Shown here in pieces: positions 1 through 6,347 of a DNA stretch of 41,490 bases; the first letter of the stretch is position 1; each line of letters opens with the position of its first letter. The notes under the pieces are model-generated. The model was not told where the DNA came from. It saw nothing but the letters and a program-made list of their open reading frames with translations, and did not search any database. The DNA is taken from positions 1 through 41,490 of the forward strand of contig CAYMPR010000010.1 in assembly GCA_964392385.1 (NCBI GenBank). The letters run 5' to 3'. The translations under genes and the position numbers were made by a program. Origin of the DNA: MWEH01 sp964392385 (lineage in GTDB: Bacteria; Bacillota; Clostridia; Christensenellales; DTU072).

Positions 1-14
1 CAAATTATTTTTTT

Positions 15-42
15 AGAGCCACATGCAATATGTGGCTCTTTT
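15..42 (+). terminator. Rho-independent terminator of an upstream plus-strand gene
   Basis: A perfect 10-bp stem (AGAGCCACAT at 15-24, ATGTGGCTCT at 30-39) closes a 5-nt loop and runs into a short T-rich tract on the plus strand. On the minus strand the hairpin is followed by A-rich sequence, so it best fits a plus-strand gene ending before the window. It may also separate that gene from the convergent WYL regulator. Confidence 0.7.
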
Positions 43-74
43 ATTATAGAGATTGGTTTATAAGATATAAATAC

Positions 75-1064
75 TTAATTTTTATATAAACTGAGTGCTT
101 TATTCAGAAATAGCTTGAATTCCTCTACTACCTCTGATGGTGAAGTGATTTTTATTTTATCCCCATAAGTAAATACCCAACTGAATAAAGTTGGACTGAC
201 ACTTACTTCGATGTGCGCAGTAAATTGTAATGGTGAATAATCAAAAATTTTTATTTCTTCACCGAATTGATCTTTTAATTGTCCAATCATCTCTGGAGCT
301 TTTGTGCAAAGTAGTTGTATATCTTTTTTCTCTCCTCCGAACATATCAACGCTCTCTATTGTGTGTTTGTTTATATCAAAACTAGATAATAATGGAGACA
401 TTACTCTATCATGCGTGTCGATTTCGACAGAATCCATCTTATCCACCCTATAATTGCGGATTTTTTGCTTATCGTCTTCCAGATAAGCGTACATATAATA
501 TTTGCTATCGTTAATTACAAGTGCTACTGGATTTACAATATATCTTTCGCCATCTTTTCTATACAATCTTTTCCCGGAAAGATCCAAATCAAAATACTGA
601 AATGATATCTGCTTATTTTCCAAAATTGCTGTATCAATTCTGTCGACAGAGTAATAAACATTCTCATTTGTAGTTTTGGGGCAACTTTTCCTTCGATACG
701 AACTTACTAACTGGTTTATCTTAGGGTTTCCTACTAAATCCTCCATCTTCGAAATAAGCTTCTCGGTCTTGCTCTTTGTGATAAATTTAGCAGAATCAAT
801 AGCGTCGATTAGTATTCTAATTTCCGCTGCCTCAAATCGTCTATCTACAATTTTATATTGATTAGAGTTTTTTCTTTCTGTAAGTATTTCATATCCATTA
901 TCATTTAAAACCTCTATATCGTTATAAAGTGTCTTCCTATCGCAACTAATTCCCATATCAGAAAGCTTTTTCAACAGCTCCTTGGTGCTCATTGGATGAT
1001 CTTCATCAGAATGCAACTTTAAGATTTCTAATATCTTTATAAGTTTCACTTTTTGAGAAAACAT
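75..1064 (-). CDS. WYL-domain helix-turn-helix transcriptional regulator
   Basis: 329 aa. Residues 1-65 look like a DeoR/YafY-type winged helix-turn-helix (segment STKELLKKLSDMG, then CDRKTLYNDIEVL as recognition region). Residues about 140-215 form a WYL-type ligand-sensing domain: the WYL triad is degenerate (YYMYAYLED, 189-197), followed by the family's arginine-rich strand (IRNYRVDKM). WYL proteins are DNA-binding regulators that sense nucleic acid or nucleotide-like ligands; the ligand here is unknown. The ATG has a good ribosome binding site (AAAGGAGG, 7 nt spacer). The gene is divergent from the B12-protein/ABC operon with only 185 bp between starts, so control of that operon is a reasonable inference. 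Confidence 0.85.
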   Translation of the reverse strand: MFSQKVKLIKILEILKLHSDEDHPMSTKELLKKLSDMGISCDRKTLYNDIEVLNDNGYEILTERKNSNQYKIVDRRFEAAEIRILIDAIDSAKFITKSKTEKLISKMEDLVGNPKINQLVSSYRRKSCPKTTNENVYYSVDRIDTAILENKQISFQYFDLDLSGKRLYRKDGERYIVNPVALVINDSKYYMYAYLEDDKQKIRNYRVDKMDSVEIDTHDRVMSPLLSSFDINKHTIESVDMFGGEKKDIQLLCTKAPEMIGQLKDQFGEEIKIFDYSPLQFTAHIEVSVSPTLFSWVFTYGDKIKITSPSEVVEEFKLFLNKALSLYKN

Positions 1065-1091
1065 TACATGCCCTCCTTTCTAATCATAAAT

Positions 1092-1120
1092 ACTTTAACA
1101 TAAGCAAAAATGAGTGTAAA
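1092..1120 (-). promoter_or_regulatory. Promoter of the WYL regulator
   Basis: On the minus strand, TTTACA (1115-1120), a 17-bp spacer and TAAAGT (1092-1097), with a TGT extended -10. It lies 28 bp from the predicted divergent promoter, so one bound protein could affect both. Confidence 0.5.
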
Positions 1121-1147
1121 TAGAAGATCATTCCTTTTCTGAATATC

Positions 1148-1177
1148 TTGGCTTTTATTATTTTAATGTGATAAGAT
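1148..1177 (+). promoter_or_regulatory. Promoter of the B12-protein/ABC operon
   Basis: TTGGCT (1148-1153), an 18-bp spacer and TAAGAT (1172-1177) with an extended TGA just before it. The predicted start leaves a leader of about 65 nt before the ATG at 1250. A near-palindromic GGATTATCC lies just downstream and could be an operator. Confidence 0.45.
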
Positions 1178-1249
1178 TACACAAGGATTATCCCATAAAA
1201 GTTAATATTATATAAATACGTAAATAAATTATAATGAGGGAGTAAATAT

Positions 1250-1921
1250 ATGGAAGAATTGTATCAAAAATTCATTGAATATTTGCAATTTGAGAACAAA
1301 GAAATGGCAGTATCCTTGATACTTGATTATCTTGAAAAAGCAGAATCATCTGATGAGATTGTGCAAATCTATACTAATGTTTTAGCTAGAGCATTAAATG
1401 AAATAGGATGTAATCTAAAAGATAAAAATATCTGTATTTGGAAAGAACACATTAGGAGCTCAATCGTTAGAACTATTTTAGAATCTTCATATTCTCAAAT
1501 CATTAGAATAAAAAATAAAGAGAATTCATCAAACGGTAAATCAGTAGCGGTTATTTGCCCCGATGGAGAATATCATGAAATAGGCGCAAGAATGGTAGCT
1601 GATTTCTTTACTCTTGCAGGATATAAAACTACTTATGTTGGCGCAAGCACGCCAAAAGAAGAGTTTATAAACGCACTAGATTATGAAAAAATTGATATAT
1701 ATGCATTAAGTATAACTAATTATTTTAATTTGGTTGCTGCTAAAAAAATTATTAACGCAATCAAAGAAAAAGTTGGAAATTCAGTTCTTATAGCGGTTGG
1801 TGGACAAGCTTTTTACAACAATCCTTCTTCCTCGCAGAGCATTGGAGCAGATATTCTACTTCATACCTTTCAAGACATAAAATCACTGAGTAATTCTGTA
1901 ATAATAAAGGAGGAAAAATAA
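1250..1921 (+). CDS. Free-standing cobalamin (B12)-binding protein, CarH/AerR-like
   Basis: 223 aa. Residues 1-90 resemble the helical-bundle cap of B12 proteins, and 97-220 the Rossmann-like B12 domain. Visible motifs: E107-x-H109-x-x-G112, where His109 should be the lower axial cobalt ligand; S154-x-T156; and the GG loop G184-G185. In the cap, E66-H67 match the EH of the Wx9EH motif of CarH/AerR light-sensing B12 proteins, but the Trp position is Leu56. There is no DNA-binding domain and no methyltransferase partner nearby, so a sensor or anti-repressor role is inferred over catalysis. SD GAGGGAG precedes the ATG by 7 nt. It is first in an operon, with its stop directly abutting the permease ATG. 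A methyltransferase corrinoid protein is the alternative. Confidence 0.8.
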   Translation: MEELYQKFIEYLQFENKEMAVSLILDYLEKAESSDEIVQIYTNVLARALNEIGCNLKDKNICIWKEHIRSSIVRTILESSYSQIIRIKNKENSSNGKSVAVICPDGEYHEIGARMVADFFTLAGYKTTYVGASTPKEEFINALDYEKIDIYALSITNYFNLVAAKKIINAIKEKVGNSVLIAVGGQAFYNNPSSSQSIGADILLHTFQDIKSLSNSVIIKEEK

Positions 1922-3130
1922 ATGTTTCTTCCTTTTAAAATTGCTCTCAGGTTTTTAAAATCAGCTAAAGGCCAAACTATACTAATTACTATTGGAATTG
2001 CTATAGGTGTTTCAGTACAGTTATTTATTGGTCTTTTAATACAAGGATTACAAGCAAGCTTAGTAGATAAAACTGTTGGAAGCACGTCTCATATTACGAT
2101 TTCTTCTACAGCTGCTGATAAAAATATAATCGACTATGATGGGATTATTCAAACTGTCTCTTCTCTCGATGGAATTAAAGTAGTGTCAGCATCCCTAGAT
2201 AAACCTGCTTTTATTGTTGTTGAGGGCGTAGGAGATCAAAACGACTCTTTTGAAAACATTCTTGTTCGTGGTCTAACTCTTGATAAAGCAGATTACATAT
2301 ATAAATTTACAGATTCGTTTTTGGATAAATCTACCATGAGAATGCCATCTTCACCTAAAGAAGTAATCGTAGGAAAGGATTTTTGTGATAATTTTGGTTA
2401 TACAATTGGGAGTCAATTTAATATATCGTATTTTATAACCGTAGGATCGGATAAGCCACCATTGAAAGAACTTGTAACAATTACTGGAATATTCGATTTA
2501 AAAGTAGCCTCACTAAATAAAACTTGGGTTGTAACTGATATTGCTACTGTTCAGGAAATATTCGAAACAGATGTAGTAGCTTCTTCAATTGAAATACAGC
2601 TTTTAGATGTTTTTGCCTCTGATACTATTTTGCAAGAAGTAACTGCCAACTTGCCCCAATCTTCTACTCTTTCTGTAGTTGACTGGAAGGCACAAAATGA
2701 AAGTTTATTATCAGGATTAAATGGGCAAACTATTTCAAGCCTAATGATTCAAGTATTCGTAGTTATTTCTGTTGTATTAAGTATTGCAAGCGTATTAATT
2801 ATTTCTGTCATTCAAAGGCAAAAACAAATAGGTATTTTAAAAGCTATGGGTATAAAAGATAGTTATTCTAGCATTATTTTTCTTACTCAAGGTTTTATAC
2901 TTGGCTTGATGGGCGCTATAGTAGGCTTACTACTGGGAATAGGATTAATAGTAGCATTTACTTCTTTTGCCCTTAACCCAGATGGCACCCCACTAATTCC
3001 AATGAAATTAGACCCTGGTTTTATTGCTCTTTCAGGCGCAATTGCAATTGTTGCCTCGACACTAGCATCGCTACTTCCTGCAGCAAAATCAAAAAAGCTT
3101 GATCCTATAGAGGTGATTAGAAATGGATAA
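1922..3130 (+). CDS. ABC transporter permease, FtsX/MacB/LolE type
   Basis: 402 aa. One N-terminal membrane helix (about 19-41), a large extracytoplasmic MacB periplasmic-core-like domain (about 45-260), then three C-terminal helices (about 272-296, 318-347, 366-386) forming the FtsX domain. QIGILKAMG (303-310 region) after the second helix is typical of these mechanotransmission permeases. Family members export lipoproteins, peptides, antibiotics or lipids, or transmit signals; no substrate can be read here. AAAGGAGG at 1906-1913 lies within the end of the previous gene, and the stop overlaps the ATPase start by 8 bp. Only one permease is encoded, so the transporter is probably a homodimer. 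Confidence 0.88.
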   Translation: MFLPFKIALRFLKSAKGQTILITIGIAIGVSVQLFIGLLIQGLQASLVDKTVGSTSHITISSTAADKNIIDYDGIIQTVSSLDGIKVVSASLDKPAFIVVEGVGDQNDSFENILVRGLTLDKADYIYKFTDSFLDKSTMRMPSSPKEVIVGKDFCDNFGYTIGSQFNISYFITVGSDKPPLKELVTITGIFDLKVASLNKTWVVTDIATVQEIFETDVVASSIEIQLLDVFASDTILQEVTANLPQSSTLSVVDWKAQNESLLSGLNGQTISSLMIQVFVVISVVLSIASVLIISVIQRQKQIGILKAMGIKDSYSSIIFLTQGFILGLMGAIVGLLLGIGLIVAFTSFALNPDGTPLIPMKLDPGFIALSGAIAIVASTLASLLPAAKSKKLDPIEVIRNG

Positions 3131-3818
3131 TAACAATATACTAGAACTTAAAAACATTAATAAAATTTATGTCAATGGCGAATTTAAAACACAAGTTTTA
3201 TATGATATAAATCTAAGTATCGCGAAGGGAAGTTTCAATTCGATTATTGGCGAGTCAGGAAGTGGTAAAAGTACCTTATTAAATATTATTGGTACTCTTG
3301 ATAAACCTACATCAGGCGAAGTACATATTAATGGAATTCGGACAGATTCTATGAAGCGAGCTCAACTTGCCGACTTAAGAAATCAAACTCTTGGTTTTAT
3401 TTTCCAATTTCATTATCTATTGCCTGAGTTCACCGCCTTAGAAAATATATTAATACCCCATCTAATGAATAATCCCAAACCCTCAAAAGAGATTTTAGAA
3501 AGAGCTGATGAACTTATTGATTTAGTTGGACTAACAAAGGTAAAAAACAATCTCGCAACAAAAATGTCAGGCGGACAACAGCAAAGAACAGCTATTGCAA
3601 GAGCCCTAATCAATAATCCTAAAATCATTCTTGCAGATGAACCAACTGGCAATTTAGATTCAGATACTACCGAAAAAATTTACTCTTTGCTAAGAAAAGT
3701 AAATGAATCATTTGGCACAACTTTTATTATTATTACTCACGATAGGCGAATAGCAGAAAAAGCAGATAGAAATATCGAAATCAAAGATGGTAGAATTAAT
3801 ATTGATATTTATAGATAA
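3123..3818 (+). CDS. ABC transporter ATP-binding protein, LolD/MacB type
   Basis: 231 aa, full length for the family. Walker A GESGSGKST (43-51), Q-loop Gln95, signature MSGGQ (148-152) followed by QQR, Walker B ending in D172-E173, and switch His206 are all present, so it should be an active ATPase. The start overlaps the permease stop by 8 bp, which implies translational coupling. It powers the FtsX-type permease upstream and is followed by a strong terminator, so the operon is three genes. Confidence 0.93.
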   Translation: MDNNNILELKNINKIYVNGEFKTQVLYDINLSIAKGSFNSIIGESGSGKSTLLNIIGTLDKPTSGEVHINGIRTDSMKRAQLADLRNQTLGFIFQFHYLLPEFTALENILIPHLMNNPKPSKEILERADELIDLVGLTKVKNNLATKMSGGQQQRTAIARALINNPKIILADEPTGNLDSDTTEKIYSLLRKVNESFGTTFIIITHDRRIAEKADRNIEIKDGRINIDIYR

Positions 3819-3846
3819 CTGATATTACTTCCTATTAAAGCTTTTA

Positions 3847-3878
3847 GGCACTAAAACACACGCTTTAGTGCCTTTTTT
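3847..3878 (+). terminator. Terminator of the B12-protein/ABC operon
   Basis: A 9-bp stem GGCACTAAA (3847-3855) / TTTAGTGCC (3864-3872) with an 8-nt loop is followed by six Ts. It lies 29 bp after the ATPase stop. Confidence 0.9.
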
Positions 3879-3993
3879 ATGCAGTTTATAATCTTTAGCG
3901 AACATATAAGACTAGCATATCATCTACTTTTAACCAATTGGAATATAAAAATAATATCATATAGATTTCTTTTACGTGAGCATGTATAATTAT

Positions 3994-4025
3994 AAAAAAT
4001 GACTGAGTCAAAATTGAATCAATCA
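3994..4025 (-). terminator. Terminator downstream of tRNA-Thr
   Basis: On the minus strand, an imperfect stem (TTGAATCAATCA region 4014-4025 with TGACTGAGTCAA 4000-4011; one wobble and one mismatch) is followed by six Ts (3994-3999). It lies 5 nt past the CCA end of the tRNA. Confidence 0.65.
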
Positions 4026-4030
4026 TCTTT

Positions 4031-4106
4031 TGGAGCTAATGACTGGAATCGAACCAGCGACCTGTTCATTACGAGTGAACCGCACTACCAACTGTGCTAC
4101 ATTAGC
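4031..4106 (-). tRNA. tRNA-Thr (anticodon CGT)
   Basis: The minus strand folds as a complete cloverleaf. Acceptor GCTAATG/CATTAGC; D-stem GCAC/GTGC with an AGTTGGTA loop; anticodon stem GTTCA/TGAAC with loop CTCGTAA, giving anticodon CGT (reads ACG, Thr); T-arm GCTGG/CCAGT with loop TTCGATT. The 3' end TCCA is encoded, so CCA is genomic. It starts 32 nt after the stop of the GGGtGRT gene and may be read from the same transcript. Confidence 0.95.
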
Positions 4107-4109
4107 ATA

Positions 4110-4140
4110 ATATGGCCAAAATGTTGGCCATATATTTTTT
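4110..4140 (+). terminator. Hairpin between tRNA-Thr and the GGGtGRT gene
   Basis: A perfect inverted repeat (TATGGCCA at 4111-4118, TGGCCATA at 4125-4132, extendable by A/T pairs) is followed by a run of six Ts on the plus strand only. As a terminator it would stop plus-strand read-through from the ABC operon into the antisense of the next genes. On the minus strand, where the neighbouring genes are read, it lacks a T tract and may serve as a processing or stability hairpin before the tRNA. Confidence 0.5.
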
Positions 4141-5140
4141 ATCTACAATGTTCTTCGACTGCTACTGCTACAGAAACAGTGGCTCCAACCATTGGGTTAT
4201 TACCCATACCTATTAGCCCCATCATTTCAACGTGAGCAGGCACAGAGCTTGAACCAGCAAATTGTGCATCTCCATGCATCCTTCCCATAGTATCAGTTAA
4301 CCCATATGATGCAGGACCAGCGGCCATATTATCGGGATGCAAAGTTCTACCTGTACCACCACCACTTGCAACTGAAAAATAGGTCTTTCCGTTTTCTATT
4401 GCCCACTTTTTATATGTTCCACTTACAGGATGTTGAAACCTAGTTGGGTTTGTGCTATTACCTGTAATACCTACATCAGCACCTTCTTTAATCATTATTG
4501 CAACACCCTCATTCACATCGTCCGCTCCATAGCATTTAACTTTTGCTTTTTCGCCCACGCTAAATGGTGTCTCTTTTACTACTGTCAAGACATCTGCACA
4601 TTGGTCATATTGTGTTTGGACATAAGTAAATCCATTTACTCTACTAATAATATATGCAGCATCTTTTCCGAGTCCGTTTAATATTACTCTTAGTGGATTT
4701 TTCCTAACTTTATTTGCTGATTTAGCAATTCCAATAGCGCCTTCAGCTGCTGCAAAACTTTCATGGCCTGCCACAAAAGCAAAACACTTAGTGTCCTCCC
4801 TTAATAGCATAGCTGCTAAATTGCCATGTCCCAAGCCTACTTTTCTAACATCAGCAACTGAACCTGGTATACAAAAAGATTGTAGGCCTTGTCCTATTGC
4901 TTCTGCTGCATCTGCGGCTTTAACTGCTCCTTTCTTAATAGCATACGCGCAACCAACCGTATAAGCCCATACTGCGTTATCAAAAGCTATTGGTTGAATA
5001 CCTTTAACTATTTTTTCTACATCAATACCCTTCTGATCACAAATATTTTTTGCTTCTTCTATCGATGAAATCCCTGCATTTTTCAGGAACTTGTTAATTT
5101 TATCAATTCTTCTTTCATATCCTTCAAAACTTATACTCAT
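4139..5140 (-). CDS. GGGtGRT-family protein
   Basis: 333 aa. It carries the family's name-giving motif GGGTGRT (260-266) within SVASGGGTGRTLHPDN, plus glycine-rich segments such as CIPGSVADVRKVGLGHGN. The family is conserved but has no established function; members often lie beside a NifU-like scaffold, as here. The start was set at the ATG at 5140 because it has AGGAGG 8 nt upstream; an earlier in-frame ATG (5200) would overlap the neighbour by 50 bp and lacks a site. No signal peptide or membrane helix is seen, so it is cytoplasmic. A link to iron-sulfur metabolism is inferred from the neighbour only. Confidence 0.88.
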   Translation of the reverse strand: MSISFEGYERRIDKINKFLKNAGISSIEEAKNICDQKGIDVEKIVKGIQPIAFDNAVWAYTVGCAYAIKKGAVKAADAAEAIGQGLQSFCIPGSVADVRKVGLGHGNLAAMLLREDTKCFAFVAGHESFAAAEGAIGIAKSANKVRKNPLRVILNGLGKDAAYIISRVNGFTYVQTQYDQCADVLTVVKETPFSVGEKAKVKCYGADDVNEGVAIMIKEGADVGITGNSTNPTRFQHPVSGTYKKWAIENGKTYFSVASGGGTGRTLHPDNMAAGPASYGLTDTMGRMHGDAQFAGSSSVPAHVEMMGLIGMGNNPMVGATVSVAVAVEEHCR

Positions 5141-5150
5141 TTCATACCTC

Positions 5151-5846
5151 CTATTGAATCCTTGGGTTAATAACTTTAACAGCTTCGTCAAACCTACCAT
5201 ACTTTCCAGTGCAACTCTTTAAAGCCACCTCAGGTGCAATTCCCTTTACTGTGATTTGCTCCATCATTGGACCAAGTTTGACAAATTCATACCCGATAAC
5301 CTCATCATTAGCGTCCAAAGCAAGTTTAGTAACATATCCCTCCGCCATTTCCAAATATCTTACTCCTTTTTTGGCAGTTGAATACATCGTTGCAACTTGA
5401 CTTCTTAAACCTTTTCCAAGGTCCTCAAGACCTGCACCTATATGTAAACCACCTTCTGAAAAGGCTGATTGGCTTCTGCCATAGACTATTTGAAGAAACA
5501 ACTCTCTCATTGCAGTATTAATTGCATCGCAAACTAAATCAGTGTTAAGAGCCTCAAGAATAGTTTTTCCAGTTAAGATTTCGGCTGCCATAGCTGCAGA
5601 GTGTGTCATACCAGTACACCCTATCGTTTCAACTAGGGCTTCTTCAATAATGCCCTCTTTTATATTTAGCGTAAGCTTACAAGCACCTTGTTGTGGCGCA
5701 CACCAACCTACACCATGCGTTAATCCACTAATATCCTTTATTTCTTTTGCCTTTACCCATTTCCCTTCCTCTGGAATTGGGGATGGCCCATGGTTGCAGC
5801 CCTTAGCTACACAAACCATTTTTTCCACTTCTCTTGTGTACTCCAT
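5151..5846 (-). CDS. NifU-like iron-sulfur cluster assembly scaffold protein
   Basis: 231 aa. The middle matches a NifU/IscU N-terminal-like fold, with conserved ETIGCTGMTHSAAMAAE around Cys77 and further cysteines at 12, 17, 49, 56 and 106. It belongs to the subgroup that travels with GGGtGRT proteins; cluster binding is predicted from the family and not shown. AGGAGG lies 6 nt before the ATG. Its stop is 10 bp before the start of the GGGtGRT gene, whose binding site overlaps the gap, so the two form an operon. No cysteine desulfurase (NifS/IscS) is in the window. A promoter and a palindrome lie just upstream. Confidence 0.82.
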   Translation of the reverse strand: MEYTREVEKMVCVAKGCNHGPSPIPEEGKWVKAKEIKDISGLTHGVGWCAPQQGACKLTLNIKEGIIEEALVETIGCTGMTHSAAMAAEILTGKTILEALNTDLVCDAINTAMRELFLQIVYGRSQSAFSEGGLHIGAGLEDLGKGLRSQVATMYSTAKKGVRYLEMAEGYVTKLALDANDEVIGYEFVKLGPMMEQITVKGIAPEVALKSCTGKYGRFDEAVKVINPRIQ

Positions 5847-5869
5847 TGTCGTCCTCCTAAAAAATAAAT

Positions 5870-5887
5870 TATGTGCATTTGCACATA
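5870..5887. promoter_or_regulatory. 18-nt palindrome at the start of the NifU-like/GGGtGRT transcript
   Basis: Perfect 8-bp arms TATGTGCA and TGCACATA separated by TT. It covers the predicted transcription start of the operon (-10 box at 5892-5897), which is a classic repressor position. The cognate regulator is not identifiable here. Confidence 0.55.
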
Positions 5888-5891
5888 GTAA

Positions 5892-5920
5892 AGTTTACAT
5901 TATTGTATGAAATTTTTCAA
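5892..5920 (-). promoter_or_regulatory. Promoter of the NifU-like/GGGtGRT operon
   Basis: On the minus strand, TTGAAA (5915-5920), a 17-bp spacer and TAAACT (5892-5897). It lies after the 6S RNA terminator, so the operon has its own promoter. Confidence 0.5.
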
Positions 5921-5933
5921 TTAAATAGGGGGC

Positions 5934-5966
5934 AAAAAACAAGGGGCATATTTTTCAATATGCCCC
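5934..5966 (-). terminator. Terminator of the 6S RNA gene
   Basis: On the minus strand, perfect stem GGGGCATAT/ATATGCCCC (5958-5966 with 5943-5951) is followed by TTGTTTTTT. Confidence 0.85.
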
Positions 5967-6160
5967 TATCTAAGATGACGCCAAATCAAGCAATACACAA
6001 ACCCGCGTTTAAAGCAGGTGGGCTAACTATCTATTATACTCTGTCTTCCTCTGACAACGAGTACCCTCGGGAGGCTTGACATAACTACAACAGAAGGACT
6101 TCGTATGCCCTGAGTATTAGTTGGGGTTTTAATTCAACTTAACCCGACGAATCCTAGACC
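5967..6160 (-). ncRNA. ssrS: 6S RNA
   Basis: A non-coding stretch of about 194 nt with its own promoter and terminator. Its 3' half has the 6S-like order CACCTGC - loop - GCGGGTT, then TTGGCGTCATC, which parallels the 3' half of E. coli 6S (CACC...GGGTTCA, then GGCGGCATC). Its 5' end CTAGGATTCGTC can pair with the 3' CATCTTAG as the closing stem. 6S RNA mimics an open promoter and binds the housekeeping RNA polymerase in stationary phase. Assigned by eye from layout and sequence likeness; a covariance-model search would settle it. A tmRNA is excluded because there is no tRNA-like 3' end. Confidence 0.72.
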
Positions 6161-6166
6161 ATCTAT

Positions 6167-6194
6167 ATTATATCACGAGTTTATGAAAAGACAA
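6167..6194 (-). promoter_or_regulatory. Promoter of 6S RNA
   Basis: On the minus strand, TTGTCT (6189-6194), a 16-bp spacer and a perfect TATAAT (6167-6172) with extended TGA. This fits a highly expressed small RNA. The remaining bases to 6347 are AT-rich with no gene or clear terminator seen. Confidence 0.65.
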
Positions 6195-6347
6195 TATATC
6201 ATAAAATTGATAAACATAAGTAAATCAATTGATTGTGATTGTTTACATTTAATATGATTTGTGAAACGGTAGTAATTTGTAATTCCCAAGATATTGTGGG
6301 ATTCAATCTATTGTGAACATATACAAATACAATCGATTAATTAAGAA

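Noticed and set aside
1065..1249. A cobalamin riboswitch upstream of the B12-protein gene
   Set aside because: The 185-bp gap is AT-rich with no B12-box-like GCCACTG element and is too short for a full riboswitch plus two promoters.
5967..6160. Possible tmRNA, because the RNA begins with a tmRNA-like GGATTCG
   Set aside because: There is no tRNA-like 3' end or CCA, no tag reading frame was found, and the length (about 194 nt) is too short. 6S RNA explains the 3' half better.
6282..6305. Inverted repeat TCCCA/TGGGA after the hydrolase lipoprotein as a terminator
   Set aside because: The stem is only about 5 bp with a long loop and there is no T tract on either strand.
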